Assembly (NCBI GenBank): GCA_021648375.1 | Contig: JAKISW010000003.1 | Coordinates: forward strand, 62,001 to 126,000 | Source of the DNA: Devosiaceae bacterium | Lineage (GTDB): Bacteria; Pseudomonadota; Alphaproteobacteria; Rhizobiales; Devosiaceae | DNA length: 64,000 nt | Direction of reading: 5' to 3' | Shown: positions 26,447-34,598 of the stretch, piece after piece | Numbering within the stretch: the first letter of the stretch is position 1 | Layout of the letters: each line of letters opens with the position of its first letter | Made by a program: the position numbers and the translations under genes | The notes under the pieces: generated by a model | What the model was told of the DNA's origin: nothing | Seen by the model: only the letters and a program-made list of their open reading frames with translations | Database searches by the model: none

Positions 26447-26479
26447 TCCATTATATTGGATTAATATCCAGTATATTGA
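26447..26479. promoter_or_regulatory. Alternating TCCA/TGGA half-sites upstream of kbl (operator candidate)
   Basis: In the gap between the XRE-cupin gene and kbl, half-sites alternate: TCCA, TGGA, TCCA, TTGA, spaced by four to six A/T bases. The strongest dyad is 26453-26474: TGGAT and ATCCA around TAAT, extended by ATA and TAT outside. XRE proteins bind short symmetric sites of this kind, so this is a candidate operator for the adjacent regulator on kbl-tdh. Confidence 0.45.
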
Positions 26480-26524
26480 AGATGTTCGCTGGTGAAATCG
26501 CGAGTATGAAAGCTAGGAATTTTT

Positions 26525-27730
26525 ATGACAAAATCATTTCTTGATCACATCAGTGATAATTTGCATGAAATCGAAACCGCAGGCCTATATAAGCGCGAGC
26601 GCGAGATTATTTCTCCCCAGGCCGGACGCATTGATGTGCGGGTCGACGGCAAGGTCCATGAGCGGGTGGTTAATCTTTGTGCCAATAATTATCTTGGGCT
26701 TGCTGATAACCCCCGCTTGATTAAAGCTGCAAAAACTGCCCTTGAGACAAAAGGTTTGGGGCTGGCATCTGTGCGCTTTATTTGCGGCACGCAAGAAGAA
26801 CATAAACAGCTTGAGCAAAAGCTGGCCAGGTTTTTGGGCAAAGACGATGCTATATTGTTTGCCGCCTGTTTTGATGCCAATGGAGGATTGTTTGAGCCGC
26901 TCCTGACGAGCGAAGACGCTATTATTTCGGACGCGCTCAACCATGCCTCGATTATTGATGGGATTAGATTGTGTAAGGCCAAGCGTTTTCGTTATGCAAA
27001 TTCCGACATGGCGGATCTCGAAGCTCGCTTGATAGAGGCCAAAGAAGCCGGGGCGCGATATATTATGATTGCCACCGACGGGGTATTCTCCATGGATGGG
27101 CATCTGGCAAAGCTGCCTCAGATCGCGGAATTGGCGAAAAAATTCGGTGCAATTGTAATGGTGGATGATTGCCATGCCACGGGCTTTATGGGGCCGCAGG
27201 GAAGGGGAACGCCAGCCCATTTTAATGTTGTTAACGAGATTGATATTGTTACCGGCACGCTTGGCAAGGCGTTGGGCGGATCAATGGGGGGGTATATTGC
27301 AGGCTCCCAGCCGGTAATTGATCTTTTGCGGCAGCGGGCGCGGCCTTATCTGTTTTCAAATTCACTTCCGCCGATGATTGTGGCGGCCGGGCTGGAAGCC
27401 CTTGATATAGTTGAAGAAAGTGATGATCTGCGGGCGCGACTGTTTGAAAACACGGTTTTTTGGCGGTTTGGGCTTGAAAAACTGGGCTTTGAAACTGTGC
27501 CAGGCGAGCATCCAATTGTGCCGGTTATGCTGGGCGAGGCTAAGCTGGCTCAGGAAATGGCGAAGCTTCTATTTGATGAAGGGGTGTTTGTTGCCGGGTT
27601 TTTCTTCCCCGTAGTGCCCAAAGGAGCTGCCCGCATCCGCACCCAAATGAGTGCTGTTTTGAGCCGGGAAGATCTGGAATTTGCGCTGGCGGCATTTGAA
27701 AAATGCGGCAGGTTATTGGAGGTGATCTGA
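26525..27730 (+). CDS. kbl: 2-amino-3-ketobutyrate CoA ligase (glycine C-acetyltransferase) Kbl
   Basis: PLP enzyme cleaving 2-amino-3-oxobutyrate with CoA to glycine and acetyl-CoA, the second step of threonine breakdown. It is 401 residues. Fold-type I features: LCANNYLGLADNPRL near residue 49, a Gly-Thr-Gln-Glu-Glu-His segment, the PLP-binding DDCHATGF (Asp and His) near 213, and the Schiff-base Lys in TGTLGKALGGSMGGY near 242. Its stop codon overlaps the tdh start (TGATG), and GGAGGTGA inside kbl serves tdh, so the two are translationally coupled. Confidence 0.96.
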   Translation: MTKSFLDHISDNLHEIETAGLYKREREIISPQAGRIDVRVDGKVHERVVNLCANNYLGLADNPRLIKAAKTALETKGLGLASVRFICGTQEEHKQLEQKLARFLGKDDAILFAACFDANGGLFEPLLTSEDAIISDALNHASIIDGIRLCKAKRFRYANSDMADLEARLIEAKEAGARYIMIATDGVFSMDGHLAKLPQIAELAKKFGAIVMVDDCHATGFMGPQGRGTPAHFNVVNEIDIVTGTLGKALGGSMGGYIAGSQPVIDLLRQRARPYLFSNSLPPMIVAAGLEALDIVEESDDLRARLFENTVFWRFGLEKLGFETVPGEHPIVPVMLGEAKLAQEMAKLLFDEGVFVAGFFFPVVPKGAARIRTQMSAVLSREDLEFALAAFEKCGRLLEVI

Positions 27731-28776
27731 TGGGACGCTCCAATGGCATGAAGGCTTTGGTCAAGGCCCAACCGACAACAGGGCTTTGGATGCAGCACGA
27801 GCCAGTGCCGGAAATTGGTAATGATGACGTGTTGATTAAGATCAACAAAACCGGCATCTGCGGCACCGATATTCATATCTGGAACTGGGATGAATGGTCG
27901 CAGAAAACCGTTCCCGTACCGCTGATTACCGGCCATGAATTCGCTGGTGAAATTGTTGCAATGGGCAGCAATGTTACAGACTTGAGCATTGGTCAGCGGG
28001 TAACAGGAGAGGGGCATCTCATCGGCAACAAGAGCCGGGCCAGTCGTTCCGGAAAATTTCATCTGGATCCGCAAACCCGTGGTATCGGGGTAAATGAAAA
28101 TGGAGCCTTTGCGCAATATCTGCGCCTGCCGGCCTTTAATGTGGTGCCATTACCTGACAATATCAGTGATGAAATTGGTGCAATTTTAGACCCGCTGGGA
28201 AATGCTGTTCACACGGCATTATCGTTTGATCTGGTGGGTGAGGATGTTTTGATAACCGGTGCCGGACCGATTGGAATAATGGCGGCTGCGGTGGCCAAGC
28301 ATATCGGGGCGCGCCATGTGGTAATCACCGATATCAATCAGGACAGACTGGATCTGGCGGGAAAAGTTGCCAATGTCACTGCCGTCAATGTCACGACATC
28401 CGATCTGAACGAGGTTTGCACCGAGTTGGGGATTGTTGAAGGGTTTGATGTGGGGCTGGAGATGAGCGGTTCGCAAATCGCGCTGGATCAGATGATTGAG
28501 CAGATGATTATCGGGGGGCGAATTGCCATGCTTGGAATTCCGCCGGGAAAATCGGGTGTTGACTGGTCAAAGATTGTTCTAAAGTCGATTACCATCAAAG
28601 GGGTATATGGGCGCGAAATATTTGAGACCTGGTATAAAATGCTGGCCATGTTGCAAAACGGTCTGGATGTCAGCGCTGTCATTACCCACCGTTTCAAAGC
28701 GGATGAATTTGAGCAGGGATTTGCCGCCATGAAATCCGGTTCCAGCGGCAAAGTGGTGTTGGACTGGACAGAGTAA
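27730..28776 (+). CDS. tdh: L-threonine 3-dehydrogenase Tdh, lacking structural-zinc cysteines
   Basis: Oxidises threonine to 2-amino-3-oxobutyrate with NAD, the substrate of Kbl. It is 348 residues from ATG 27730, which has a strong GGAGG ribosome binding site; Met7 is an alternative start. The catalytic zinc ligands are kept: Cys44 in TGICGTDIH and His69-Glu70 in TGHEFAGE. The Rossmann loop is GAGPIGIMAAAV near residue 180. The lobe that in E. coli Tdh holds four structural-zinc cysteines reads HLIGNKSRASRSGKFHLD here (residues 96-113), with no Cys at all. The rest is close to E. coli Tdh, so the enzyme is probably active without that second zinc. Confidence 0.95.
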   Translation: MGRSNGMKALVKAQPTTGLWMQHEPVPEIGNDDVLIKINKTGICGTDIHIWNWDEWSQKTVPVPLITGHEFAGEIVAMGSNVTDLSIGQRVTGEGHLIGNKSRASRSGKFHLDPQTRGIGVNENGAFAQYLRLPAFNVVPLPDNISDEIGAILDPLGNAVHTALSFDLVGEDVLITGAGPIGIMAAAVAKHIGARHVVITDINQDRLDLAGKVANVTAVNVTTSDLNEVCTELGIVEGFDVGLEMSGSQIALDQMIEQMIIGGRIAMLGIPPGKSGVDWSKIVLKSITIKGVYGREIFETWYKMLAMLQNGLDVSAVITHRFKADEFEQGFAAMKSGSSGKVVLDWTE

Positions 28777-28823
28777 TTCGCACTACAAAATAAAATTACA
28801 CGTTAGCCTGATTGTTGAAATTT

Positions 28824-29240
28824 TTAAGGGCTGACTTTCCATCTTCCCCAAAATACAAACAGGGATAATGCCAACAGAATTAAATTTATTTGTATGGTCG
28901 AGGAAGTTTCCCCAAGATTGGCGTGAACAATAATCGCCAGAATTTGAATTGTAGCAAAGCCAATTGCAGCCAGGGGAGTCAGCCAGGGTAAAATCCTGGT
29001 TGCTGTCGGCAGTATAACGGCCAGTGCGCCAGCAATTTCAATAGCGCCGATTAGTCTTGGTAACCAGGCAGGAGAAGCGGCGACAAACTTCATTGTTTCT
29101 GTAAGGTCTTCAATCGGCATGGTTAGTTTTACGGCGCCAAACATACCAAACAACAATGCCAGAAGAATTTGAGCGCACCAGATTACGATTGATTTGCCGT
29201 TTGATTTTGGTTTGTCTGCAATTTGGTTGCTGTTTGTCAT
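28824..29240 (-). CDS. DoxX family membrane protein
   Basis: A 138-residue inner-membrane protein with four predicted helices. The first contains Leu-Leu-Phe-Gly-Met-Phe-Gly-Ala-Val-Lys-Leu, the DoxX-like pattern, and the second region has Leu-Ile-Gly-Ala-Ile-Glu-Ile-Ala-Gly-Ala with the conserved Glu. A Trp-Gly-Arg-Trp end is typical. DoxX-like proteins are often redox-related but mostly uncharacterised. ATG 29240 fits the family; the frame stays open 111 codons further upstream, discussed as a finding. It is convergent with tdh and divergent from sdhC. Confidence 0.75.
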   Translation of the reverse strand: MTNSNQIADKPKSNGKSIVIWCAQILLALLFGMFGAVKLTMPIEDLTETMKFVAASPAWLPRLIGAIEIAGALAVILPTATRILPWLTPLAAIGFATIQILAIIVHANLGETSSTIQINLILLALSLFVFWGRWKVSP

Positions 29241-29549
29241 GTGGCCCAATTCCATAATTTTCTTGAATTTTTCTGGCCATGTATATGTTTGAAACATCAT
29301 GATGCACAAGAAGATTTGTCGTGGTTTTGTAAAATAACGGACAAGTGATGCCAGTTCGGCATTGCGAAGGGCAATACGCGGGTTTGGATCATTCAACGCA
29401 AACCTTTGACGAATCTTTTGAAGCCGGTTAATAAGATTGGAGTGTTCAATTTCTCCGTTCAAAAATTTGTAATTTCTTTGGATTTTTCTTAGGGTTGCAT
29501 TTAGTTTTTGGGAAATTAAGGCAATAGCTTCTTCTAGCGAGGATTTGGC
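29241..29549. other. Spacer between the DoxX-like gene and sdhC
   Basis: A 309-base divergent spacer that should hold the sdhCDAB promoter and that of the DoxX-like gene. GAGG eight bases before sdhC is its ribosome binding site. The minus strand stays open in the DoxX frame throughout, with Lys/Arg/Gln-rich codons, but no start with a convincing ribosome binding site is seen. I find no clear operator, riboswitch or terminator. Confidence 0.5.
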
Positions 29550-29978
29550 ATGAGCCAACCAGAACGAACCCAATCGAGCAGATCTAAATCGGAGCGATCT
29601 AAATCGGAGCGCCCATTATCTCCACATTTGGAGATTTATCGGTTTTCTCTAACCATGGCCCTTTCGATTCTTCATCGGATAACCGGGGTGGGGCTTTATC
29701 TGGGCACCGCGCTTTTGGCCTTTTGGCTGATTGGGGCAGCTATGGGACCAACTCAGCTTGATCTGGTTTATCTGATTATGGGTAATTGGTTTGGGCAATT
29801 GATTATGCTTGGTTTTACCTGGGCATTGTTTCAGCACATGCTTGGCGGTATCAAACATTTTATCTGGGATGTGGGTGCCGGGCTGGAACCAGATCAGCGC
29901 AAGGTTCTTTCGTGGTTTACAATTATTGGGGGGGTGATTTTAACCGCTCTCACGTGGACCTTTTTTGTATGGATTTAG
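29550..29978 (+). CDS. sdhC: Succinate dehydrogenase cytochrome b556 subunit SdhC
   Basis: Membrane anchor of complex II with three helices. It is 142 residues. The family start PLSPHLEIYRFSLTMALSILHRITG is easily seen (residues about 23-47), with the quinone-site Ser and Arg, and the haem ligand His lies in HMLGGIKHFIWD near residue 92. The N-terminus has an unusual Ser/Lys/Glu/Arg stretch caused by an exact 15-base duplication (29581-29595 and 29596-29610). It is the first gene of the sdhCDA run and ends 11 bases before sdhD. Confidence 0.95.
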   Translation: MSQPERTQSSRSKSERSKSERPLSPHLEIYRFSLTMALSILHRITGVGLYLGTALLAFWLIGAAMGPTQLDLVYLIMGNWFGQLIMLGFTWALFQHMLGGIKHFIWDVGAGLEPDQRKVLSWFTIIGGVILTALTWTFFVWI

Positions 29979-29989
29979 GAATTTAGATC

Positions 29990-30370
29990 ATGGGTATGCG
30001 TACTCCATTTGCAATCATTTCGGGCAAGGGCTCCATAAAAGGGGGCACTACGCATTTTTGGCATCAGCGACTTAGCGCGCTGGCCAATATTCCCCTTACC
30101 CTGTTTCTGGTCTGGCTGGTGGCCAGGCTGGCAGGTGCGAATAGGTCTGAAATGATTGAAGTAATTTCAAACCCGCTTATTGCCGGGGTGATTGTTTTGG
30201 CAATAATCGGGATATTCTGGCACATGGCGCTTGGCATGCAGGTGGTTATTGAAGATTATGTGCATTCAGAAGGCATGAAAATATTCCTTATCATTTTCAA
30301 TAATTTTTTTGCGTTTGCAATTGGCGCCTTGAGCATAGTTGCTGTGTTAATGTTGGGTTTTGGGGGCTGA
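29990..30370 (+). CDS. sdhD: Succinate dehydrogenase membrane anchor subunit SdhD
   Basis: The second membrane anchor, 126 residues and three helices. The typical alphaproteobacterial opening Gly-Thr-x-His-Phe-Trp-His-Gln-Arg-Leu-Ser-Ala is near residue 20. The segment HMALGMQVVIEDYVHSEGMK near residue 76 carries the haem-side His and the quinone-side Asp-Tyr pair. The stop is four bases before the sdhA start. Confidence 0.95.
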   Translation: MGMRTPFAIISGKGSIKGGTTHFWHQRLSALANIPLTLFLVWLVARLAGANRSEMIEVISNPLIAGVIVLAIIGIFWHMALGMQVVIEDYVHSEGMKIFLIIFNNFFAFAIGALSIVAVLMLGFGG

Positions 30371-30374
30371 TCAA

Positions 30375-32180
30375 ATGGCAATGAAAGATGGATATGAAAT
30401 CATTGACCATGAATTTGATGTGGTTGTCGTCGGGGCCGGTGGTGCGGGGCTTCGTGCTACCCTTGGCATGGCTGAGCAGGGGTTAAAAACCGCCTGCGTG
30501 ACAAAAGTATTTCCTACGCGCTCGCACACAGTGGCGGCGCAGGGGGGGATTGCAGCCTCCTTATCGAACATGGGTGAAGATAGCTGGCAGTGGCATATGT
30601 ATGACACGGTCAAGGGTTCTGATTGGCTGGGTGATAATGATGCCATGGAATATCTGGCGCGTGAGGCACCAAAAGCGGTCTATGAATTAGAGCATTATGG
30701 AGTGCCGTTTTCGCGCACTGAAGAGGGTAAAATTTATCAGCGTCCATTTGGCGGGCATATGCAAAATTATGGTGATGGACCGCCGGTGCAACGTACTTGT
30801 GCAGCGGCCGATCGCACCGGCCATGCCATTTTGCATACGCTTTATGGGCAATCCTTAAGACACAATGCGCAGTTTTTTATTGAATATTTCGCCCTTGATC
30901 TATTGATGGGCGAGGACGGCACCTGTCAGGGTATTGTCGCCTGGAAGCTGGACGATGGCACTATTCATCGTTTTCGCGCCAAAATGGTGGTGTTGGCCAC
31001 CGGGGGATATGGACGCACATATTTTTCAGCCACTTCTGCTCATACCTGCACCGGGGATGGCAATGGTATGGTGGCACGGGCCGGTCTGCCTTTGCAGGAT
31101 ATGGAATTTGTGCAGTTTCATCCCACCGGAGTATATGGGGCCGGTGTTTTGATCACCGAGGGTGCTCGTGGCGAAGGGGGCTATCTGACCAATTCTGAAG
31201 GTGAGCGCTTTATGGAGCGCTATGCGCCTAATGCCAAAGATCTGGCCTCTCGCGATGTGGTAAGCCGTTGCATGACGCTGGAAATTCGCGAAGGGCGCGG
31301 GGTTGGTCCCAAAAAGGATCATATTCATTTGCACCTTGATCATCTTGATCCAAAGGTTTTGGCGGAGAGATTACCCGGAATTTCCGAGAGTGCAAAAATC
31401 TTTGCCGGGGTGGATCTTACTCGTGAGCCAATTCCGGTTATTCCAACGGCCCATTATAATATGGGTGGCATCCCCACCAATTATCACGGGGAAGCATTAA
31501 ACCCGACGCCACAAAATCCTGACGCAACCGTTGATGGTCTGATGGCGGTTGGTGAAGCGGGCTGCGCTTCGGTGCACGGGGCTAATCGCTTGGGTTCAAA
31601 TTCGCTTATTGATCTGGTGGTTTTTGGGCGAGCGGCAGCTATCCAAGCTGGAAAAACTATCGACAGAAATGCGGCAATTCCAGAAGTTAATGAAAAATCA
31701 TTTGACAAAATCCTTGGGCATTTTGATGGCATGCGCAACGCTGACGGGAAATTCTCAACTGCGCAATTGCGTGATAGAATGCAGATCACCATGCAGGAAG
31801 ATGCGGCGGTGTTCAGGACTGATGAAACCTTGAAACAAGGGGTTTCGCGCATGCAGGATGTCCAGCGGGATATGAGTGAAATTAAAGTTTCTGACCGTTC
31901 AATGATCTGGAATTCAGATCTGGTGGAGGCGCTTGAGCTGGAAAATCTGATGGCTAATGCCTTAACCACCGTGGTTAGTGCGGAGGCGCGCCATGAAAGC
32001 CGGGGCGCTCATGCCAGGGAAGATTATTCCGAGCGGGACGATAAAAACTGGCGTAAACACACGTTGGCGCGCATGGATGAAAAGGGAAATGTTGCTCTGG
32101 ACTACCGTCCGGTGCATGTTGAACTCTTAAGCGATGGCATAGATATTGCAAAAATTGCTCCAAAGAAGCGGGTATATTGA
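30375..32180 (+). CDS. sdhA: Succinate dehydrogenase flavoprotein subunit SdhA
   Basis: Catalytic subunit that oxidises succinate to fumarate with covalently bound FAD. It is 601 residues from ATG 30375; GGGGG lies just before the sdhD stop as ribosome binding site. It has VVVVGAGGAGLRA (dinucleotide fold) near residue 18, the flavin-linked His in SHTVAAQGGIAAS near 48, HPTGVYGAGVL near 248, RGEGGYLTN near 265, and HGANRLGSNSLIDLVVFG near 400. It is followed, unusually, by a small exported protein gene before sdhB. Confidence 0.97.
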   Translation: MAMKDGYEIIDHEFDVVVVGAGGAGLRATLGMAEQGLKTACVTKVFPTRSHTVAAQGGIAASLSNMGEDSWQWHMYDTVKGSDWLGDNDAMEYLAREAPKAVYELEHYGVPFSRTEEGKIYQRPFGGHMQNYGDGPPVQRTCAAADRTGHAILHTLYGQSLRHNAQFFIEYFALDLLMGEDGTCQGIVAWKLDDGTIHRFRAKMVVLATGGYGRTYFSATSAHTCTGDGNGMVARAGLPLQDMEFVQFHPTGVYGAGVLITEGARGEGGYLTNSEGERFMERYAPNAKDLASRDVVSRCMTLEIREGRGVGPKKDHIHLHLDHLDPKVLAERLPGISESAKIFAGVDLTREPIPVIPTAHYNMGGIPTNYHGEALNPTPQNPDATVDGLMAVGEAGCASVHGANRLGSNSLIDLVVFGRAAAIQAGKTIDRNAAIPEVNEKSFDKILGHFDGMRNADGKFSTAQLRDRMQITMQEDAAVFRTDETLKQGVSRMQDVQRDMSEIKVSDRSMIWNSDLVEALELENLMANALTTVVSAEARHESRGAHAREDYSERDDKNWRKHTLARMDEKGNVALDYRPVHVELLSDGIDIAKIAPKKRVY

Positions 32181-32309
32181 ATACTGCGTGTTCAGGAATT
32201 AAAAATTTAAGCCTTGTTTTTGGGCTTTGTTTGACTTTTGAGGGGATTTGCGGCGAGTTCTATAAAGGAGAAAACTCCTAAAGGGACTAAAATGAAGGAG
32301 AGAAGGTAA

Positions 32310-32579
32310 ATGAAGAAAATTATTGTAGCGGGATTTGTAGCAACGGGCATGCTGCTTTCTGTAACGTCAATTGCATCTGCCCATACATTGCGTGAGTGCA
32401 TGGTTGACAAGGCCGCGGCCGAGTTGACCGATGGGCAGCTGGCTCTGTTCAAGGCCCATGGGGATGGAGAAATCAACATCCTTTCCACGGCCATAGATAA
32501 TAATATGAACCCGTTGGACAGTGCCAGAGTGCATGCGATGCTTTGGGCGACCGGCGCATCCTGCTCTTTAGGTGGGTAA
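32310..32579 (+). CDS. Small exported protein of unknown function between sdhA and sdhB
   Basis: An 89-residue protein with a clear signal peptide (Met-Lys-Lys, then a hydrophobic stretch ending Ser-Ile-Ala-Ser-Ala-His). The mature part is about 65 residues and holds two Cys (one near its start in Arg-Glu-Cys-Met, one near its end), which could form a disulfide in the periplasm. GGAGAGAAGG precedes the ATG, a good ribosome binding site. I recognise no family. It lies inside the sdh gene run on the same strand, 129 bases after sdhA and 79 before sdhB, so it may be co-transcribed with them. Confidence 0.7.
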   Translation: MKKIIVAGFVATGMLLSVTSIASAHTLRECMVDKAAAELTDGQLALFKAHGDGEINILSTAIDNNMNPLDSARVHAMLWATGASCSLGG

Positions 32580-32602
32580 GCACTAGTGCTAAATCAAAAA
32601 AA

Positions 32603-32627
32603 GCGGCTGGCGTTATACGGCAGCCGC
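32603..32627. other. Hairpin between the small exported gene and sdhB
   Basis: GCGGCTG and CAGCCGC form a seven-base stem with an 11-base loop. On the plus strand no T-run follows; on the minus strand the A-run before it would give one. It might protect the upstream message or mark a partial stop before sdhB. The palindrome GCACTAGTGC (32580-32589) lies just ahead. Confidence 0.35.
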
Positions 32628-32658
32628 AACCGGTTTAATCAAAAACAGAATTGATCTC

Positions 32659-33435
32659 ATGGTCGAACTAAAACTTCCAACAAAATCGCGGCCGACCGAA
32701 GGCAAAACCTGGCCAAAACCTGATGGAAGCAATATTCAGGAATATCGGGTCTACCGATATAATCCGGATGAAAACCAAAATCCGCGCATTGATACTTTTT
32801 ATGTTGATGTGGATGAATGCGGCCCCATGGTGCTGGACGGTTTATTGTGGATTAAAAATAATGTTGATCCAAAACTGGCCCTCAGGCGTTCGTGCCGAGA
32901 AGGGGTTTGTGGTTCGTGTGCCATGAATGTGGATGGATTAAACACCCTTGCCTGCACTAAAAGCGCGGATGAGATTTCGGGGGTCGTTAAAATATTTCCA
33001 TTGCCCCATTTGCAGGTAATCAAGGATCTGGTGCCTGATCTGGATAATTTTTTTGCTCAGCATCGCTCCATTGAGCCGTGGCTAAAAACCACAACGCCGG
33101 CTCCGGGAGACGAATGGAGGCAATCAGAAGCTGCCAGGATGAAACTTGATGGGCTTTATGAATGCATTCTTTGTGCATGCTGTTCAACTTCTTGTCCCAG
33201 TTATTGGTGGAACGGGGATCGTTATCTTGGTCCGGCAATATTATTGCAGGCCTATCGCTGGCTGATTGACAGCAGAGATGAGGCAACCGGAGAACGGCTG
33301 GATAATCTTGAAGACCCTTTTCGGCTTTACCGCTGTCATACCATCATGAATTGCTCCAACACCTGTCCCAAAGGCTTAAATCCAGCCAAGGCAATTGTTG
33401 AGATTAAAAAAATGATGGTTGAAAGACGGATTTAA
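32659..33435 (+). CDS. sdhB: Succinate dehydrogenase iron-sulfur subunit SdhB
   Basis: Electron-transfer subunit, 258 residues, with three clusters. The [2Fe-2S] cysteines lie in SCREGVCGSCAMNVDG near residue 79, with a later Cys in NTLACTK. The [4Fe-4S] motif is CILCACCSTSCPSYWW near residue 172, and the [3Fe-4S] motif is CHTIMNCSNTCPKGLNP near residue 229. All ligands look intact. It is separated from sdhA by the small exported gene, whereas most relatives have sdhA and sdhB nearly adjacent. Confidence 0.97.
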   Translation: MVELKLPTKSRPTEGKTWPKPDGSNIQEYRVYRYNPDENQNPRIDTFYVDVDECGPMVLDGLLWIKNNVDPKLALRRSCREGVCGSCAMNVDGLNTLACTKSADEISGVVKIFPLPHLQVIKDLVPDLDNFFAQHRSIEPWLKTTTPAPGDEWRQSEAARMKLDGLYECILCACCSTSCPSYWWNGDRYLGPAILLQAYRWLIDSRDEATGERLDNLEDPFRLYRCHTIMNCSNTCPKGLNPAKAIVEIKKMMVERRI

Positions 33436-33440
33436 AAAAG

Positions 33441-33668
33441 ATGGCAAACGATAGTTTTGAAACCATTTTAACCCATCATGATCCTGATATTTTGCGGGTG
33501 ATTGTTGTTGCGTTGAAAGCTCACGGGTTTCATCCCCATGAGGGAGGTTCGAGCGGATTGCCGGGGCTGACAACGCCAAACGGGGCCGGAATAATGGTGC
33601 CCAAAGATGAGGCTGGCGATGCCAAGCTGCTGGCCGGGGCGTTATTGGAAGAAATGAGCAATCAATAG
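33441..33668 (+). CDS. Small cytoplasmic protein of unknown function after sdhB
   Basis: A 75-residue protein starting five bases after sdhB. It reads like a small alpha/beta domain: an Asp-Ile-Leu-Arg-Val-Ile-Val-Val-Ala-Leu-Lys helix, a Gly/Ser/Pro-rich loop (residues 34-50) and a final strand and helix (Ile-Met-Val-Pro-Lys-Asp then Ala-Lys-Leu-Leu-Ala-Gly). The layout recalls DUF2007-type domains, but I cannot assign it firmly. The tight spacing makes co-translation with sdhB likely. Confidence 0.6.
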   Translation: MANDSFETILTHHDPDILRVIVVALKAHGFHPHEGGSSGLPGLTTPNGAGIMVPKDEAGDAKLLAGALLEEMSNQ

Positions 33669-33912
33669 ATTTTATATATTTCCCTAAAGGTGCCACATTA
33701 AGGGCCTTTAAGGATGGGCGGCGTATTGAGCTTGAATGCTTAAAAGGCAATTTGACCGGTTTGGAACGCAATTAAAAACGGGCTGGTGAAAACCAAATAA
33801 TTGAGCTAATAGGCCGTGCGGTGGGCAAAACATTTTGGGGCGTCAAATTGATGCAAATTTTTCCTGATACTCTACGGGGTGTCAGATATCCCCGAATTCA
33901 TGGGCAGATGAA

Positions 33913-34578
33913 ATGAATATTAGTCAACAATCTTTTTTGAAATTAGTCGCTGCGATTGGGCTTACCGGAGTGATTTCGGCTTGTGCCAGTTCGTCTCCTT
34001 TTTCGGACTCCAGGCGGTTTTCCAGTCCGCCTCCGCCATTGCCCCCGGTTGCGGGATCAAACGTGCAAAACTCTGAATTGCCTCCATTGGACGGTGAACT
34101 AACTGCTGATCCCCTACTGGCACAGCAAAATGGCTCTCAAACTCTTGGTTTTCCCGTTGATGGGTTGGTGTCCAGAGACCCGCTTTTGGCTTCAAATCAG
34201 GTGGGCGATGATATTAACGGGGGTGAAGGATCGTTTGTTGCAATTGATCCAAGCGGGATCCCGACAAATGTGCAGGCGCGTGATATTGGTGGCAGCTTAA
34301 CAGTTCAGAGCATGCTTGGAGTATGGACGGCGCTCTCTGGCGCAAATACATGCCGTGTCAATCTCACGCAGACTTCGAAGCAGGGAACGGATCGCAACCG
34401 GGCATCAGCGCCTAATTGCCCGATAAGCGTTCTGGCATCTTTGGCATCCTGGAAACTCGTTGGTTCGCAAGTGCAGTTTTTTAACGATAACGGACAGATT
34501 ATTGGAACGTTATTACGCAGCGGAAACCGCTTTCTTGGAACTCTGGCCGGGGGTCAGGGCATCTCAATGGCGGGCTAG
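33913..34578 (+). CDS. Omp19-like lipoprotein with Inh/AprI protease-inhibitor domain
   Basis: A 221-residue lipoprotein: signal peptide with lipobox Val-Ile-Ser-Ala-Cys (Cys near residue 24), then a Ser/Pro-rich linker and a C-terminal barrel-like domain from about residue 130. That domain matches Brucella Omp19 and the Inh/AprI metalloprotease inhibitors: Leu-Gly-Val-Trp, a Cys pair (Asn-Thr-Cys-Arg-Val and Ala-Pro-Asn-Cys-Pro) and LASLASWKLVGSQVQFFND. Brucella Omp19 is reported to inhibit host proteases; here the target is unknown. The linker has a repeated Asp-Pro-Leu-Leu-Ala. A CGGGG/CCCCG hairpin (33875-33894) lies just before the gene. Confidence 0.8.
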   Translation: MNISQQSFLKLVAAIGLTGVISACASSSPFSDSRRFSSPPPPLPPVAGSNVQNSELPPLDGELTADPLLAQQNGSQTLGFPVDGLVSRDPLLASNQVGDDINGGEGSFVAIDPSGIPTNVQARDIGGSLTVQSMLGVWTALSGANTCRVNLTQTSKQGTDRNRASAPNCPISVLASLASWKLVGSQVQFFNDNGQIIGTLLRSGNRFLGTLAGGQGISMAG

Positions 34579-34598
34579 AATTTGAGCGGGTATCGGAT

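Noticed and set aside
26585..27220. A 211-codon ORF antisense to kbl
   Set aside because: Mirror of a conserved coding gene; no ribosome binding site or recognisable fold.
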